Positions 1 to 5,307 of a stretch of 5,684 nucleotides of DNA are shown here, one piece after another (positions within the stretch are counted from its first letter, which is position 1; every line of letters starts with the position of its first letter). The stretch is taken from the NCBI GenBank assembly GCA_910579515.1, contig CAJTUV010000062.1:1-5684 (forward strand). The letters are read 5' to 3'. The notes under the pieces were generated by a model, which made no database searches, had not been told where the DNA came from, and saw only the letters and a program-made list of their open reading frames with translations. Made by a program: the position numbers and the translations under genes. The DNA is from an uncultured Hungatella sp. Lineage in GTDB: Bacteria > Bacillota > Clostridia > Lachnospirales > Lachnospiraceae.

Positions 1-611
1 CCCATTTCAATATCGCCTACATTCAGTGCAACCAGCTCAGACACTCGAACACCTGTAGAATATAAGAATTCTACCATGGCACGGTCACGGAGATTGTTAC
101 AATTTAACCTTAGTGCCTCCAGCTCCTCTGCGGAAAATGGTTTCTTGATAACCTTTTCCACCTTTAGCAAGCCCACTTTTTTTACTGGATTGGTGTGTGC
201 CAGTTCCTCGGTAATTAAAAAGTCCCAAAAGGAAGACAAATAGTGAAGCCTTGTCTGCATGGTAGACATTTTTATTCCCCTCTGCTCTCTCATAATGCCA
301 TAATAATACCTTAAATCCATACCTGTAATGTCCTCTATACGCTTACCAAGAAAATTAAGCATGTTTCGGATTTCCCTGGTGTACTGTCGCAACGTATTGT
401 CCTGTCTGTTGATAGCCTTCTTGCTGGCTACAAACATCTTGATCTTGGCTGTATCTCCATCCATTCCTGAAGGTATAATGTCTGTGCATTGCTCCTGGAT
501 CTCCTTTCCATGGAAATGAATGTACAGGACATTCTTCAAATGTTCTAACTGCACTTCCTCCAAATGGGGCACCATCTCATTAATAACATTTTCTATTATC
601 TTTTCTACCAT
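1..611 (-). CDS. Tyrosine recombinase/integrase, C-terminal part outside the window
   Basis: The frame is open from an ATG at 611-609 to the left edge, giving 203 residues without a stop. Residues about 52-150 look like the SAM-like core-binding domain of phage-type integrases. The catalytic domain begins near residue 158 (KPFSAEELEALR), followed by the conserved box LRDRAMVEFLYSTGVRVSEL, which carries the first catalytic arginine (R189). The remaining catalytic residues (K, HxxR, H/W and the nucleophilic Tyr) would lie beyond the edge, so activity cannot be judged. The start is supported by GGAGG ten bases upstream and by a promoter at 637-664. The first 50 or so residues form a helical N-terminal extension. 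The family performs site-specific DNA strand exchange through a 3'-phosphotyrosine intermediate. It could be a genomic-island integrase or a chromosomal XerC/D-like orphan. The toxin-antitoxin module and nuclease remnant nearby favour a mobile-element role, but that is inference. Confidence 0.9.
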   Translation of the reverse strand, partial: MVEKIIENVINEMVPHLEEVQLEHLKNVLYIHFHGKEIQEQCTDIIPSGMDGDTAKIKMFVASKKAINRQDNTLRQYTREIRNMLNFLGKRIEDITGMDLRYYYGIMREQRGIKMSTMQTRLHYLSSFWDFLITEELAHTNPVKKVGLLKVEKVIKKPFSAEELEALRLNCNNLRDRAMVEFLYSTGVRVSELVALNVGDIEM

Positions 612-636
612 AAAAATAAGCCCTCCTTCCACTTTC

Positions 637-664
637 ATTGTAGAATAAGAGGACCTTTTGTCTA
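637..664 (-). promoter_or_regulatory. Putative sigma-A promoter of the recombinase gene
   Basis: On the minus strand, TAGACA (664-659) and TACAAT (642-637) are separated by 16 bases. Transcription would start around 630, about 20 bases before the start codon, leaving room for the GGAGG site. The -35 box lies inside the palindrome at 656-671. It was found by eye and has no experimental support. Confidence 0.5.
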
Positions 665-671
665 TACAAAA
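656..671. repeat. 16-bp palindrome TTTTGTCTATACAAAA over the recombinase -35 box
   Basis: Two perfect 6-base arms (TTTTGT / ACAAAA) flank a 4-base centre. Part of it, TCTATACAA (661-669), recurs in the same orientation at 707-715, at the predicted start of the antitoxin RNA. The position suggests an operator or a recombinase-binding site, but AT-rich palindromes of this size also occur by chance. Confidence 0.4.
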
Positions 672-676
672 AGTTC

Positions 677-705
677 TTGAAACTATATTTCAAATATGTT
701 ATATT
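677..705 (+). promoter_or_regulatory. Putative sigma-A promoter of the antitoxin RNA
   Basis: On the plus strand, TTGAAA (677-682) and TATATT (700-705) have the ideal 17-base spacing. The predicted start is about 712. It faces the intrinsic terminator at 775-811 with no protein gene between, as expected for a small antisense RNA. Confidence 0.65.
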
Positions 706-716
706 ATCTATACAAG

Positions 717-743
717 GGAAAGCCAGAGAAGCGGCTTACCCTC
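717..743 (+). repeat. Left arm of the inverted repeat bounding the toxin-antitoxin module
   Basis: The plus strand reads GGAAAGCCAGAGA then AGCGGCTTACCCTC. It matches the minus strand at 975-944 with one substitution in each block and a 5-base gap. The 13 bases GCGGCTTACCCTC (731-743) are identical in both arms. It sits just after the predicted antitoxin start, so it forms the 5' end of the antitoxin RNA. Confidence 0.85.
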
Positions 744-774
744 AATATCTTATAACCAGACCTCTTACGAGGTC

Positions 775-811
775 AGCCGTCACTATTGCTGGTAGTGGCG
801 GCTATTTTTTT
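775..811 (+). terminator. Intrinsic terminator of the antitoxin RNA
   Basis: An 11-bp stem pairs AGCCGTCACTA (775-785) with TAGTGGCGGCT (793-803), with one G-U pair and a 7-base loop. It is followed by A and seven T. It works only on the plus strand; the reverse direction lacks a T run. The stem overlaps the toxin stop codon at 804-802, and the T run encodes the final lysines of the toxin on the other strand. Confidence 0.9.
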
Positions 812-894
812 CCCTTGAAGACTGTATAACACAGTCCAATAAGGGCGCAAATGAATATTCCAATTTGGATTAAATCCTCATATGTAACATACAT
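802..894 (-). CDS. Small holin-like type I toxin (30 residues)
   Basis: The product is a 30-residue peptide starting MYVTYEDLIQIGIFICAL. A short polar N-terminus with the TYE motif is followed by one hydrophobic segment (about residues 8-25) and a basic tail, FKGKK. This is the layout of the putative holin-like toxin family (Hol_Tox; TxpA/BsrG type), which act at the cytoplasmic membrane and stop growth when overproduced. The start at 894 is fixed by an almost perfect AAAGGAGGG site (910-902) seven bases upstream; a longer in-frame reading to 993 would begin upstream of that site, inside the leader. A strong promoter lies at 984-1012, giving a leader of about 80 nt with structure around the ribosome binding site. 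The convergent antisense RNA at 712-811 overlaps the end of the gene. Family assignment rests on peptide pattern, size and context; toxicity is not shown. Confidence 0.85.
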   Translation of the reverse strand: MYVTYEDLIQIGIFICALIGLCYTVFKGKK

Positions 895-901
895 TGGCAA
901 T

Positions 902-936
902 CCCTCCTTTCTTCCGTTGGGAGGGTTAGTCCTCCC
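902..936 (-). promoter_or_regulatory. Toxin leader with two competing hairpins at the ribosome binding site
   Basis: In the toxin mRNA, GGGAGG (936-931) can pair with CCTCCC (924-919) across a 6-base loop, leaving the ribosome binding site free. Alternatively CCCTCC (925-920) can pair with the Shine-Dalgarno core GGAGGG (907-902) across a 12-base loop, hiding it. Both stems are 6 bp, perfect and GC-rich, and they share the middle strand, so only one can form. Sequestration of the toxin ribosome binding site is a common feature of type I toxins; a switch here is inferred. Confidence 0.6.
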
Positions 937-943
937 TAAAAGA

Positions 944-975
944 GAGGGTAAGCCGCCTTGGCTCTCTGACTTTCC
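944..975 (-). repeat. Right arm of the inverted repeat bounding the toxin-antitoxin module
   Basis: The minus strand from 975 reads GGAAAGTCAGAGA, five extra bases, then AGGCGGCTTACCCTC-like sequence ending at 944. It matches the plus strand at 717-743. It lies immediately after the predicted toxin transcription start, so it forms the 5' end of the toxin mRNA. Confidence 0.85.
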
Positions 976-983
976 GTATCTGG

Positions 984-1012
984 AGTATAGCACATCTTCT
1001 TACATCTGACAA
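984..1012 (-). promoter_or_regulatory. Strong sigma-A promoter of the toxin gene
   Basis: On the minus strand, TTGTCA (1012-1007) and TATACT (989-984) are 17 bases apart. A TG dinucleotide one base before the -10 box makes it an extended -10 promoter. The predicted start is about 977, just before the repeat arm at 975-944. It is closer to consensus than the antitoxin promoter at the -10 box. Confidence 0.75.
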
Positions 1013-1093
1013 CAAATCTTTTCATTCCGACCTTTTAGCCTTCCTTACCACTCAATTAAATAGTTATTTTATTGTGTTTTCTTAATCTTTAGT

Positions 1094-1688
1094 CTACATC
1101 CAAATTATTCTATTTCCTAATTTCATAATATTTTCTGTTAATCGATCAAATGTTACAATTTTAGTATTGTGTCTTTCATATACGTTTTGTCCTCTAACCT
1201 CCACAGCCATTTTATTCATAAATTTTCTTCTGCTTACAACTAAATAATAAAATGTTCTATATGTAGGGATATCATGCCAAACTCCCTTAATCCAATATTT
1301 CTTATAAAATATTCGCGATTGCTATCAATCCACCTTTTCCAATCTTGTAATTGTGTTAATCCTCTTCTAACACTTTCGCTTTCCATATTCGCAGTACTAA
1401 TTAAATATTCTGTATTAGGAGTTTCAAATTCGACTAAAATCAAACTATATCCACCCGACTCTTTACCGATCAACATATAATCAATTACGTAATCATTTCC
1501 TAACTTTTGTTCTGAAAATAAATATGTTTCCTTATGTCCAAAATTGTAATCCAAAAATATTGATCCTGGAATAAACCATTTTTTATTAGATTTAATATAT
1601 CTCTGAACATCAACTTCATTTTTAGCATTAGAAATAATTAAATCAAATTCTATTGATTCTTTCTCAAAGTCTAGTTTTTATAATTCAT
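1094..1688 (-). pseudogene. Frameshifted Shedu-like (DUF4263) nuclease gene
   Basis: Two overlapping minus-strand frames join into one protein of about 198 residues. The first (1674-1291) carries DYVIDYMLIG, the strand ILVEFETPNTEYL and QLQDWKRWIDSNREYF. The second (about 1290-1094) carries GVWHDIPTYRTFYYLVVSRR and KIVTFDRL. This order matches the DUF4263 domain of Shedu (SduA) anti-phage proteins: a PD-(D/E)XK-type core, then Q..DW..W...N, then a Y.LV..RR strand. Inserting one base near 1288-1296 (for example GGATTA to GGAATTA) restores the join; without it, translation stops at 1240. A similar one-base gain in the five-A run at 1675-1679 would link the frame to an ATG at 1688, otherwise a TAA at 1680-1678 precedes it with no good start. 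No ribosome binding site is visible, so the N-terminus is uncertain. The expected catalytic ExK reads E-F-E. The gene is AT-rich compared with its neighbours, fitting horizontal origin. It is most likely decayed, but sequencing error is possible. Confidence 0.7.
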
Positions 1689-1693
1689 TAAAT

Positions 1694-1738
1694 AAAGACA
1701 GTGTTCTGCAAATATCATATTACTTTTACACTGTCTTT
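1694..1738. repeat. Perfect 11-bp inverted repeat with a 23-base loop
   Basis: AAAGACAGTGT (1694-1704) pairs perfectly with ACACTGTCTTT (1728-1738). No T run long enough for a good terminator follows on either strand. It lies just upstream of the nuclease remnant, between it and the ssrA terminator. It may be an old terminator, a short element end or a protein-binding site; no role can be assigned. The remaining bases up to 1832 are AT-rich and show no gene. Confidence 0.6.
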
Positions 1739-1832
1739 TACGATATTATTTTGACCCCAATTTTATTGATTTTAAATGATTTAGAACGGCCCAAAACAGC
1801 CTTTATAAGTTACTTTTTTTATTTATGTAAAG

Positions 1833-1868
1833 AAAAAATGCTTGAAAAATAAGCATTTTCAAGCATTT
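1833..1868 (-). terminator. Intrinsic terminator of ssrA
   Basis: On the minus strand, AAATGCTTGAAAA (1868-1856) pairs with TTTTCAAGCATTT (1848-1836) around a short loop, followed by a run of T ending at 1833. It begins only seven bases past the mature tmRNA 3' end. Confidence 0.85.
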
Positions 1869-1874
1869 AATCAA

Positions 1875-2211
1875 TGGAGCTGACGGGATTTGAACCCGTG
1901 TCCAAAAACCAATTCCCTGTTCTTCTACTATCATAGTCAGTCCTTTTTCATTCCCTCTGCCGCCCGAAGACTAACATTCTGACGGTTTTAGTAGCTTCAT
2001 CATACGCCCACATGCTCAAAGCTTTGCACGTGTCGTTTCTCACATCGACGACGCCAGGTTCTTAATGTGTGAGTGCACTAAGGCTGACGGCTGCAATTAA
2101 GCAGCGTATGCTAAATTATCTTCAGCGTTTAATTTTAATTTTGCCATTTAACCCATCGCATGGGGATAGCTTCACCAGCTGCATGATCCCTGTCGAAACC
2201 AGTACAGCCCC
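1875..2211 (-). ncRNA. ssrA: Transfer-messenger RNA (tmRNA)
   Basis: tmRNA rescues ribosomes stalled on mRNAs without a stop codon, acting as alanyl-tRNA and then as a short template that adds a degradation tag. The 5' end GGGGCTGTACTGGTTTCGAC (from 2211) and the 3' end GGGTTCAAATCCCGTCAGCTCCA are the standard tRNA-like halves. GGGGCTG pairs with CAGCTCC as a 7-bp acceptor stem, and GGTTCAAATCC is the T loop. The mature length is about 337 nt before CCA addition. After the discriminator A (1875) the genome reads TTGA, so CCA is not encoded and must be added enzymatically. The gene has its own promoter (2236-2264) and terminator (1833-1868), and lies downstream of smpB and rnr, whose products work with it. 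The ssrA 3' end is a known integration site for tyrosine recombinases. Confidence 0.97.
2097..2144 (-). CDS. tmRNA proteolysis-tag reading frame
   Basis: The frame inside tmRNA reads AKLKLNAEDNLAYAA and ends at TAA (2099-2097). It adds a 15-residue tag to stalled proteins. The AEDN core and a hydrophobic -AA end are typical of low-GC Firmicutes, where proteases such as ClpXP recognise the end. It finishes in AYAA rather than the commoner ALAA. The resume codon GCA (2144-2142) is assigned by position in the usual context and not proven. Confidence 0.85.
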   Translation of the reverse strand, partial: AKLKLNAEDNLAYAA

Positions 2212-2235
2212 TTACTGGAGTTTTGAAGTGTAATT

Positions 2236-2264
2236 ATCCTAACACATTTTTACCACAATGTCAA
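2236..2264 (-). promoter_or_regulatory. ssrA promoter
   Basis: On the minus strand, a consensus TTGACA (2264-2259) is followed after 17 bases by TAGGAT (2241-2236), a weaker -10 box. Transcription would start near 2229, leaving a precursor leader of about 18 bases to be processed. The -35 box ends five bases after the upstream coding region, so tmRNA has its own supply and may also receive read-through. Confidence 0.75.
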
Positions 2265-2268
2265 ACCA

Positions 2269-2580
2269 TTATTTTAAGTCCCACCTGCATGTCTTCATAT
2301 TCACATGGTTATCATCTTTAAATTCCACATGTTCTTTTAAAAGCAGATTCTTTTGTTCTCGAAAAAAAGGGGCCAGTCTGCCACAGTGATTTACTACCCG
2401 ATGGCAGGGATAAGTTCCATAGTAATCGGCCATACTTAAAACCTTTCCCACAAGCCTTGCATTTCTACTCCTGCCAATAAGCTCTGCAATCTGTCCATAA
2501 GAGGCAACTTTTCCTTTAGGAATTTCCTCTACTACAGAAAGAATTTCATATATGAGCGATTCTGTAAGAACAGCCGCCAT
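2269..2580 (-). CDS. MGMT-family DNA alkyltransferase domain protein, short form
   Basis: The 103-residue product consists almost only of the DNA-binding/active-site domain of O6-alkylguanine-DNA alkyltransferases. Visible parts are IPKGKVASYGQIAELIG (residues 20-36, helix-turn-helix region), RNARLVGKVL with the probable base-flipping arginine R42, and the active-site motif PCHRV with C59. The family repairs O6-alkylguanine by moving the alkyl group to this cysteine; alkyltransferase-like proteins (ATL) instead have W at this place. This protein keeps the cysteine but lacks the N-terminal domain of full-length Ogt/Ada-C proteins. A repair enzyme or a damage sensor is possible. The start follows a GGGG-type ribosome site seven bases upstream and lies 33 bases after smpB, so it probably shares that transcript. 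The region after PCHRV (NHCGRLAPFFREQ) is slightly diverged from the usual G-rich form. Confidence 0.85.
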   Translation of the reverse strand: MAAVLTESLIYEILSVVEEIPKGKVASYGQIAELIGRSRNARLVGKVLSMADYYGTYPCHRVVNHCGRLAPFFREQKNLLLKEHVEFKDDNHVNMKTCRWDLK

Positions 2581-2613
2581 ATGACTACCCCTTTCCCGAT
2601 TTCTGATCCACGC

Positions 2614-3078
2614 CTACCGAAACGTCTGCTTAAACTCCCTCTCCGTCTCCCGACGCTGATCTTTTTTGGCAATATCATCCCGCTTATCATACAGCTTCTT
2701 GCCACGAGCCAGGCCGATTTCCACTTTTACCAGGCTCCCCTTAAAATAAACCTGGAGGGGAACCAGGGTAAATCCCTTCTCCTTTACTTTTGACGCCATC
2801 CTGTTAATCTCTGATTTATGGAGCAAAAGTTTCCTCACCCGAAGAGGGTCTTTATTAAAAATATTTCCCTTTTCATAAGGATTGATGTGCATACCATAAA
2901 TATACACCTCCCCCTTATCAATACGAACAAATGCCTCCTTGATGCTGCATTTTCCCATACGGATAGATTTCACCTCTGTGCCAAACAATTCGATTCCTGT
3001 CTCATACTTATCCTCTATAAAATAATCATGGTATGCCTTTTTATTGTTGGCAACCAGTTTGATGGACTCTTTTCCCAT
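2614..3078 (-). CDS. smpB: SsrA-binding protein SmpB
   Basis: SmpB binds the tRNA-like part of tmRNA, helps its charging and carries it into the A site of stalled ribosomes. The 154 residues match the usual family length. The OB-fold core is recognisable from KKAYHDYFIEDKYETGIEL, EVKSIR, KEAFVRI, EVYIYGMHINPYE and RVRKLLLHKSEI. The basic C-terminal tail (about 127-154, GKKLYDKRDDIAKKDQRRE) is the segment that forms a helix in the empty mRNA channel. The start has AAGGA seven bases upstream, overlapping the end of rnr, and is only 17 bases after the rnr stop, which indicates translation from the same mRNA. It is complete, with no unusual features. Confidence 0.98.
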   Translation of the reverse strand: MGKESIKLVANNKKAYHDYFIEDKYETGIELFGTEVKSIRMGKCSIKEAFVRIDKGEVYIYGMHINPYEKGNIFNKDPLRVRKLLLHKSEINRMASKVKEKGFTLVPLQVYFKGSLVKVEIGLARGKKLYDKRDDIAKKDQRRETEREFKQTFR

Positions 3079-3095
3079 ACGAAATTCCTTCCCTT

Positions 3096-5225
3096 TTATC
3101 CTTCTGCCAGCTTAAAATCAACAGTTCTAGTCAGTTTGTCCGTGCCTGCCACCTCAACCAGAACCTTCTGGCCCAGTTTATACCTCTTCTTTGACAATTC
3201 TCCCACCAGCTCCATGTGTTCCTCATCAAAGATAAAATAATCCTCTGTCATGTCATTAACATGAACCAGTCCTTCCACTGTATTGGGGAGTTCCACATAA
3301 AGTCCCCAGTTTGTGACGCCGGAAATGGCCCCCATAAACTGCTGTCCAATAAACCTGGACATATATTCGCACTTCTTTAACTTATCGGTCTCCCTTTCCG
3401 CCTCGTCGGCCCTCCGCTCCATGGCAGAACACCGAACCGTCACCTCTGGCAGAATCCGCTCATAGTGCGAAATCCTCTTCTCTCCCAATCCCTGCTTTAA
3501 ATTCTCCTTGATAATCCGGTGAATCTGAAGATCAGGGTAACGGCGGATCGGAGAAGTAAAATGGGTATAATAATTAGCCGCCAGGCCGAAATGTCCGGTG
3601 CAGATAACCGTATACTTAGCCTGTCTCATGGAACGCAGCGTCAGACGACTGATCAACGCCTCTTCTGGCGTTCCCTCTATCTTGTCCAGGAGTTTCTGAA
3701 TCTCTTTGGGATGAACCTCTCCATTTTGTGTTTTTATAGAATATCCAAAATTGTTGATAAACGTTCCCAAACGCTTCATCTTCTCTGGTTCTGGAGTATC
3801 ATGGGTTCTGTAGACAAAGGGCAGCTCCTGCCAGAAATAATCCTCGGCAATGGTTTCATTGGCCATCAGCATGAAATCCTCAATAATCTTGGTGGCCGCA
3901 TTGCGCTCATAAGGTTTGATTTCCAGTGGTTTTCCCTTCTCGTCCAATAAAATCTTGCTTTCTGGAAACTCAAAATTGATGGAACCTCTCTTCTCCCGCC
4001 TTGCCCTGAGAATATCGGCCAGTTCCTTCATCAAGTCAAACATTTCCACAAAGTCTTTGTATTGCTCTATCACCTCCGGATCACGATTCGTCACTATAGC
4101 ATTTACTGCCGTGTAAGTCATACGCCTGTCCACACAGATGACCGTCTCTGCAATCCGGTAATTGGTCACATTTCCTTTGCCATCGATTTCCATGATACAG
4201 CTTAAGGCCAGACGGTCCTCTCCTGCGTTGAGAGAACAGATACCATTGGATAATTTGTGGGGAAGCATAGGAATCACACGGTCAACCAGATAAACACTGG
4301 TCCCCCGCTTTAATGCCTCTGCATCCAAAGGCGATCCTTCCTGTACATAATGAGTCACGTCTGCAATATGAACTCCCAGAGTATAATGATTCTCGTCTTC
4401 CTTAGAAATAGAAATCGCATCATCTAAATCTTTGGCGTCTTCCCCGTCAATGGTCACAGTGGGAAGCTTACGCAGATCCAATCTTCCTTCCATCTCCCGC
4501 TTGTCCACAGTGTCCACCGTCCTGGACGCCTGCTTCATAACTTCTTCTGGAAATTCTTCTGGAAGATCATATGCCTTAATAATGGACAAAATGTCGGTTC
4601 CGGGGTCATTGACATGACCGATAATCTCTATAACGAGGCCTTCCGGCTTTTTTTGCTCTCCTCCAAAATCCGTTATCTGCACCACCACCTTATGCCCAGT
4701 GACGGCTCCCATGTCCATTCCCTGAGGAATAAAAATGTCTTGAGAAAGTTTCTGGTTGTCTGGAAGAACAAATCCAAAGCTTTTATTCTTCTGGTAAAAG
4801 CCAACCACAGTTTTGTTTGCATGTTCCAGAATCCGCACGACTGCTCCCTCTGGCCGCCTGCCGCTGTTTTCTGTCTCCACCACGATCTGAACCCTGTCCC
4901 CGTGCATAGCCCCGCCTGTTTTCTCTGCTGGTATATAAATGTCCTGCTCTCGGCCCTCAATAGTTACAAAACCAAAGCCTTTGGCGTGACCGCAAAAAAT
5001 CCCAATGGGCGAAGACTCATCCGGCTTTCCGTATTTTCCTTTTTTGGAAATCCCTACTTTTCCCTCGGAAATTAAAATATCCAAAACTTCCTTTAATTCC
5101 TCTCTCTGGTGTTTGGGAATGTTTAAAAACACAGCCAGCTCCTTCAGCTTCATGGGAACATACGTCTTATCATTCACCAGATCTGTCAGCATCTCTTTTC
5201 TCTGTTTTAATAATTCTTCTGTCAT
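3096..5225 (-). CDS. rnr: Ribonuclease R (3'-5' exoribonuclease)
   Basis: RNase R degrades RNA processively from the 3' end, including structured RNA, and removes defective mRNA during trans-translation. The 709 residues show the full domain order: N-terminal winged helix (about 15-65), cold-shock domain 1 (about 72-118, GFGFVTIEG), cold-shock domain 2 (about 139-186, SFGFVLPD), the RNB catalytic domain (about 248-575) and a C-terminal S1 domain (about 627-705, GAISGVTNWGLYVEL). The metal-binding cluster DGEDAKDLDDA gives D260, D266, D268 and D269, matching the catalytic aspartates of RNase II/R. The catalytic arginine region is HFTSPIRRYPDL (555-566). It lacks the long lysine-rich tail of E. 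coli RNase R. The start at 5225 is supported by GGAGGG directly upstream with a short 3-base gap. An intrinsic terminator lies between secG and rnr, and no clear rnr promoter was found, so expression may rely on read-through. Confidence 0.98.
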   Translation of the reverse strand: MTEELLKQRKEMLTDLVNDKTYVPMKLKELAVFLNIPKHQREELKEVLDILISEGKVGISKKGKYGKPDESSPIGIFCGHAKGFGFVTIEGREQDIYIPAEKTGGAMHGDRVQIVVETENSGRRPEGAVVRILEHANKTVVGFYQKNKSFGFVLPDNQKLSQDIFIPQGMDMGAVTGHKVVVQITDFGGEQKKPEGLVIEIIGHVNDPGTDILSIIKAYDLPEEFPEEVMKQASRTVDTVDKREMEGRLDLRKLPTVTIDGEDAKDLDDAISISKEDENHYTLGVHIADVTHYVQEGSPLDAEALKRGTSVYLVDRVIPMLPHKLSNGICSLNAGEDRLALSCIMEIDGKGNVTNYRIAETVICVDRRMTYTAVNAIVTNRDPEVIEQYKDFVEMFDLMKELADILRARREKRGSINFEFPESKILLDEKGKPLEIKPYERNAATKIIEDFMLMANETIAEDYFWQELPFVYRTHDTPEPEKMKRLGTFINNFGYSIKTQNGEVHPKEIQKLLDKIEGTPEEALISRLTLRSMRQAKYTVICTGHFGLAANYYTHFTSPIRRYPDLQIHRIIKENLKQGLGEKRISHYERILPEVTVRCSAMERRADEAERETDKLKKCEYMSRFIGQQFMGAISGVTNWGLYVELPNTVEGLVHVNDMTEDYFIFDEEHMELVGELSKKRYKLGQKVLVEVAGTDKLTRTVDFKLAEG

Positions 5226-5267
5226 TTTCCCTCCATTCTGCTTTTACCGTGTTCCCTGTCTGTGTAG

Positions 5268-5295
5268 AAAAAAACACCCTTGTTCCCAAGAGTGT
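5268..5295 (-). terminator. Intrinsic terminator between secG and rnr
   Basis: On the minus strand, ACACTCTTG (5295-5287) pairs with CAAGGGTGT (5282-5274) as a 9-bp stem with one G-U pair and a GGAA tetraloop, followed by seven T. It starts 12 bases after the secG stop. It would separate the abundant short secG message from rnr-smpB or act as a partial terminator that lowers rnr levels. Confidence 0.9.
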
Positions 5296-5307
5296 CTGTT
5301 TCGTATC

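Larger units (their letters stand above)
712..811 (+). ncRNA. Antisense antitoxin RNA of a type I toxin-antitoxin pair
   Basis: This RNA of about 100 nt is predicted from the promoter at 677-705 and the strong terminator ending in seven T at 805-811. It carries no convincing open reading frame. Visible structure includes a weak hairpin AAGCC/GGCTT (720-724 with 733-737), a perfect GACCTC-TTAC-GAGGTC hairpin (759-774) and the terminator stem. It converges on the toxin gene and overlaps the last 10 bases of the toxin coding region, so it is complementary to the 3' end and downstream region of the toxin mRNA. This tail-to-tail layout is the one known for txpA/RatA and bsrG/SR4 of Bacillus, where the RNA blocks translation and triggers toxin mRNA decay. 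Its 5' end (717-743) is nearly the same as the toxin mRNA leader. The exact 5' end and any repression are inferred. Confidence 0.7.

Noticed and set aside
895..993. N-terminal extension of the toxin frame to give a 63-residue protein
   Set aside because: It would start upstream of a near-perfect ribosome binding site, within a structured leader, and the extension has no family resemblance. The promoter start near 977 also leaves no room for a ribosome site before 993.
1239..1300. Programmed frameshift in the Shedu-like gene
   Set aside because: No slippery heptamer of the X-XXY-YYZ type or downstream stem is visible at the junction, and the start region also appears damaged, so decay or sequencing error is simpler.
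1274..1480. Plus-strand frame opposite the nuclease remnant
   Set aside because: Its sequence is simply the complement of the DUF4263-like coding region and has no start signals.
1740..1800. TTTTGACCCCAATTTT-like sequence as an insertion-sequence end
   Set aside because: Only one copy is present, with no matching second end, target duplication or transposase in the window.
2581..5075. Several plus-strand open frames opposite smpB and rnr (for example 2818-3240, 3519-3950, 4614-5075)
   Set aside because: They mirror well-supported genes on the other strand, lack ribosome binding sites and resemble no known family.
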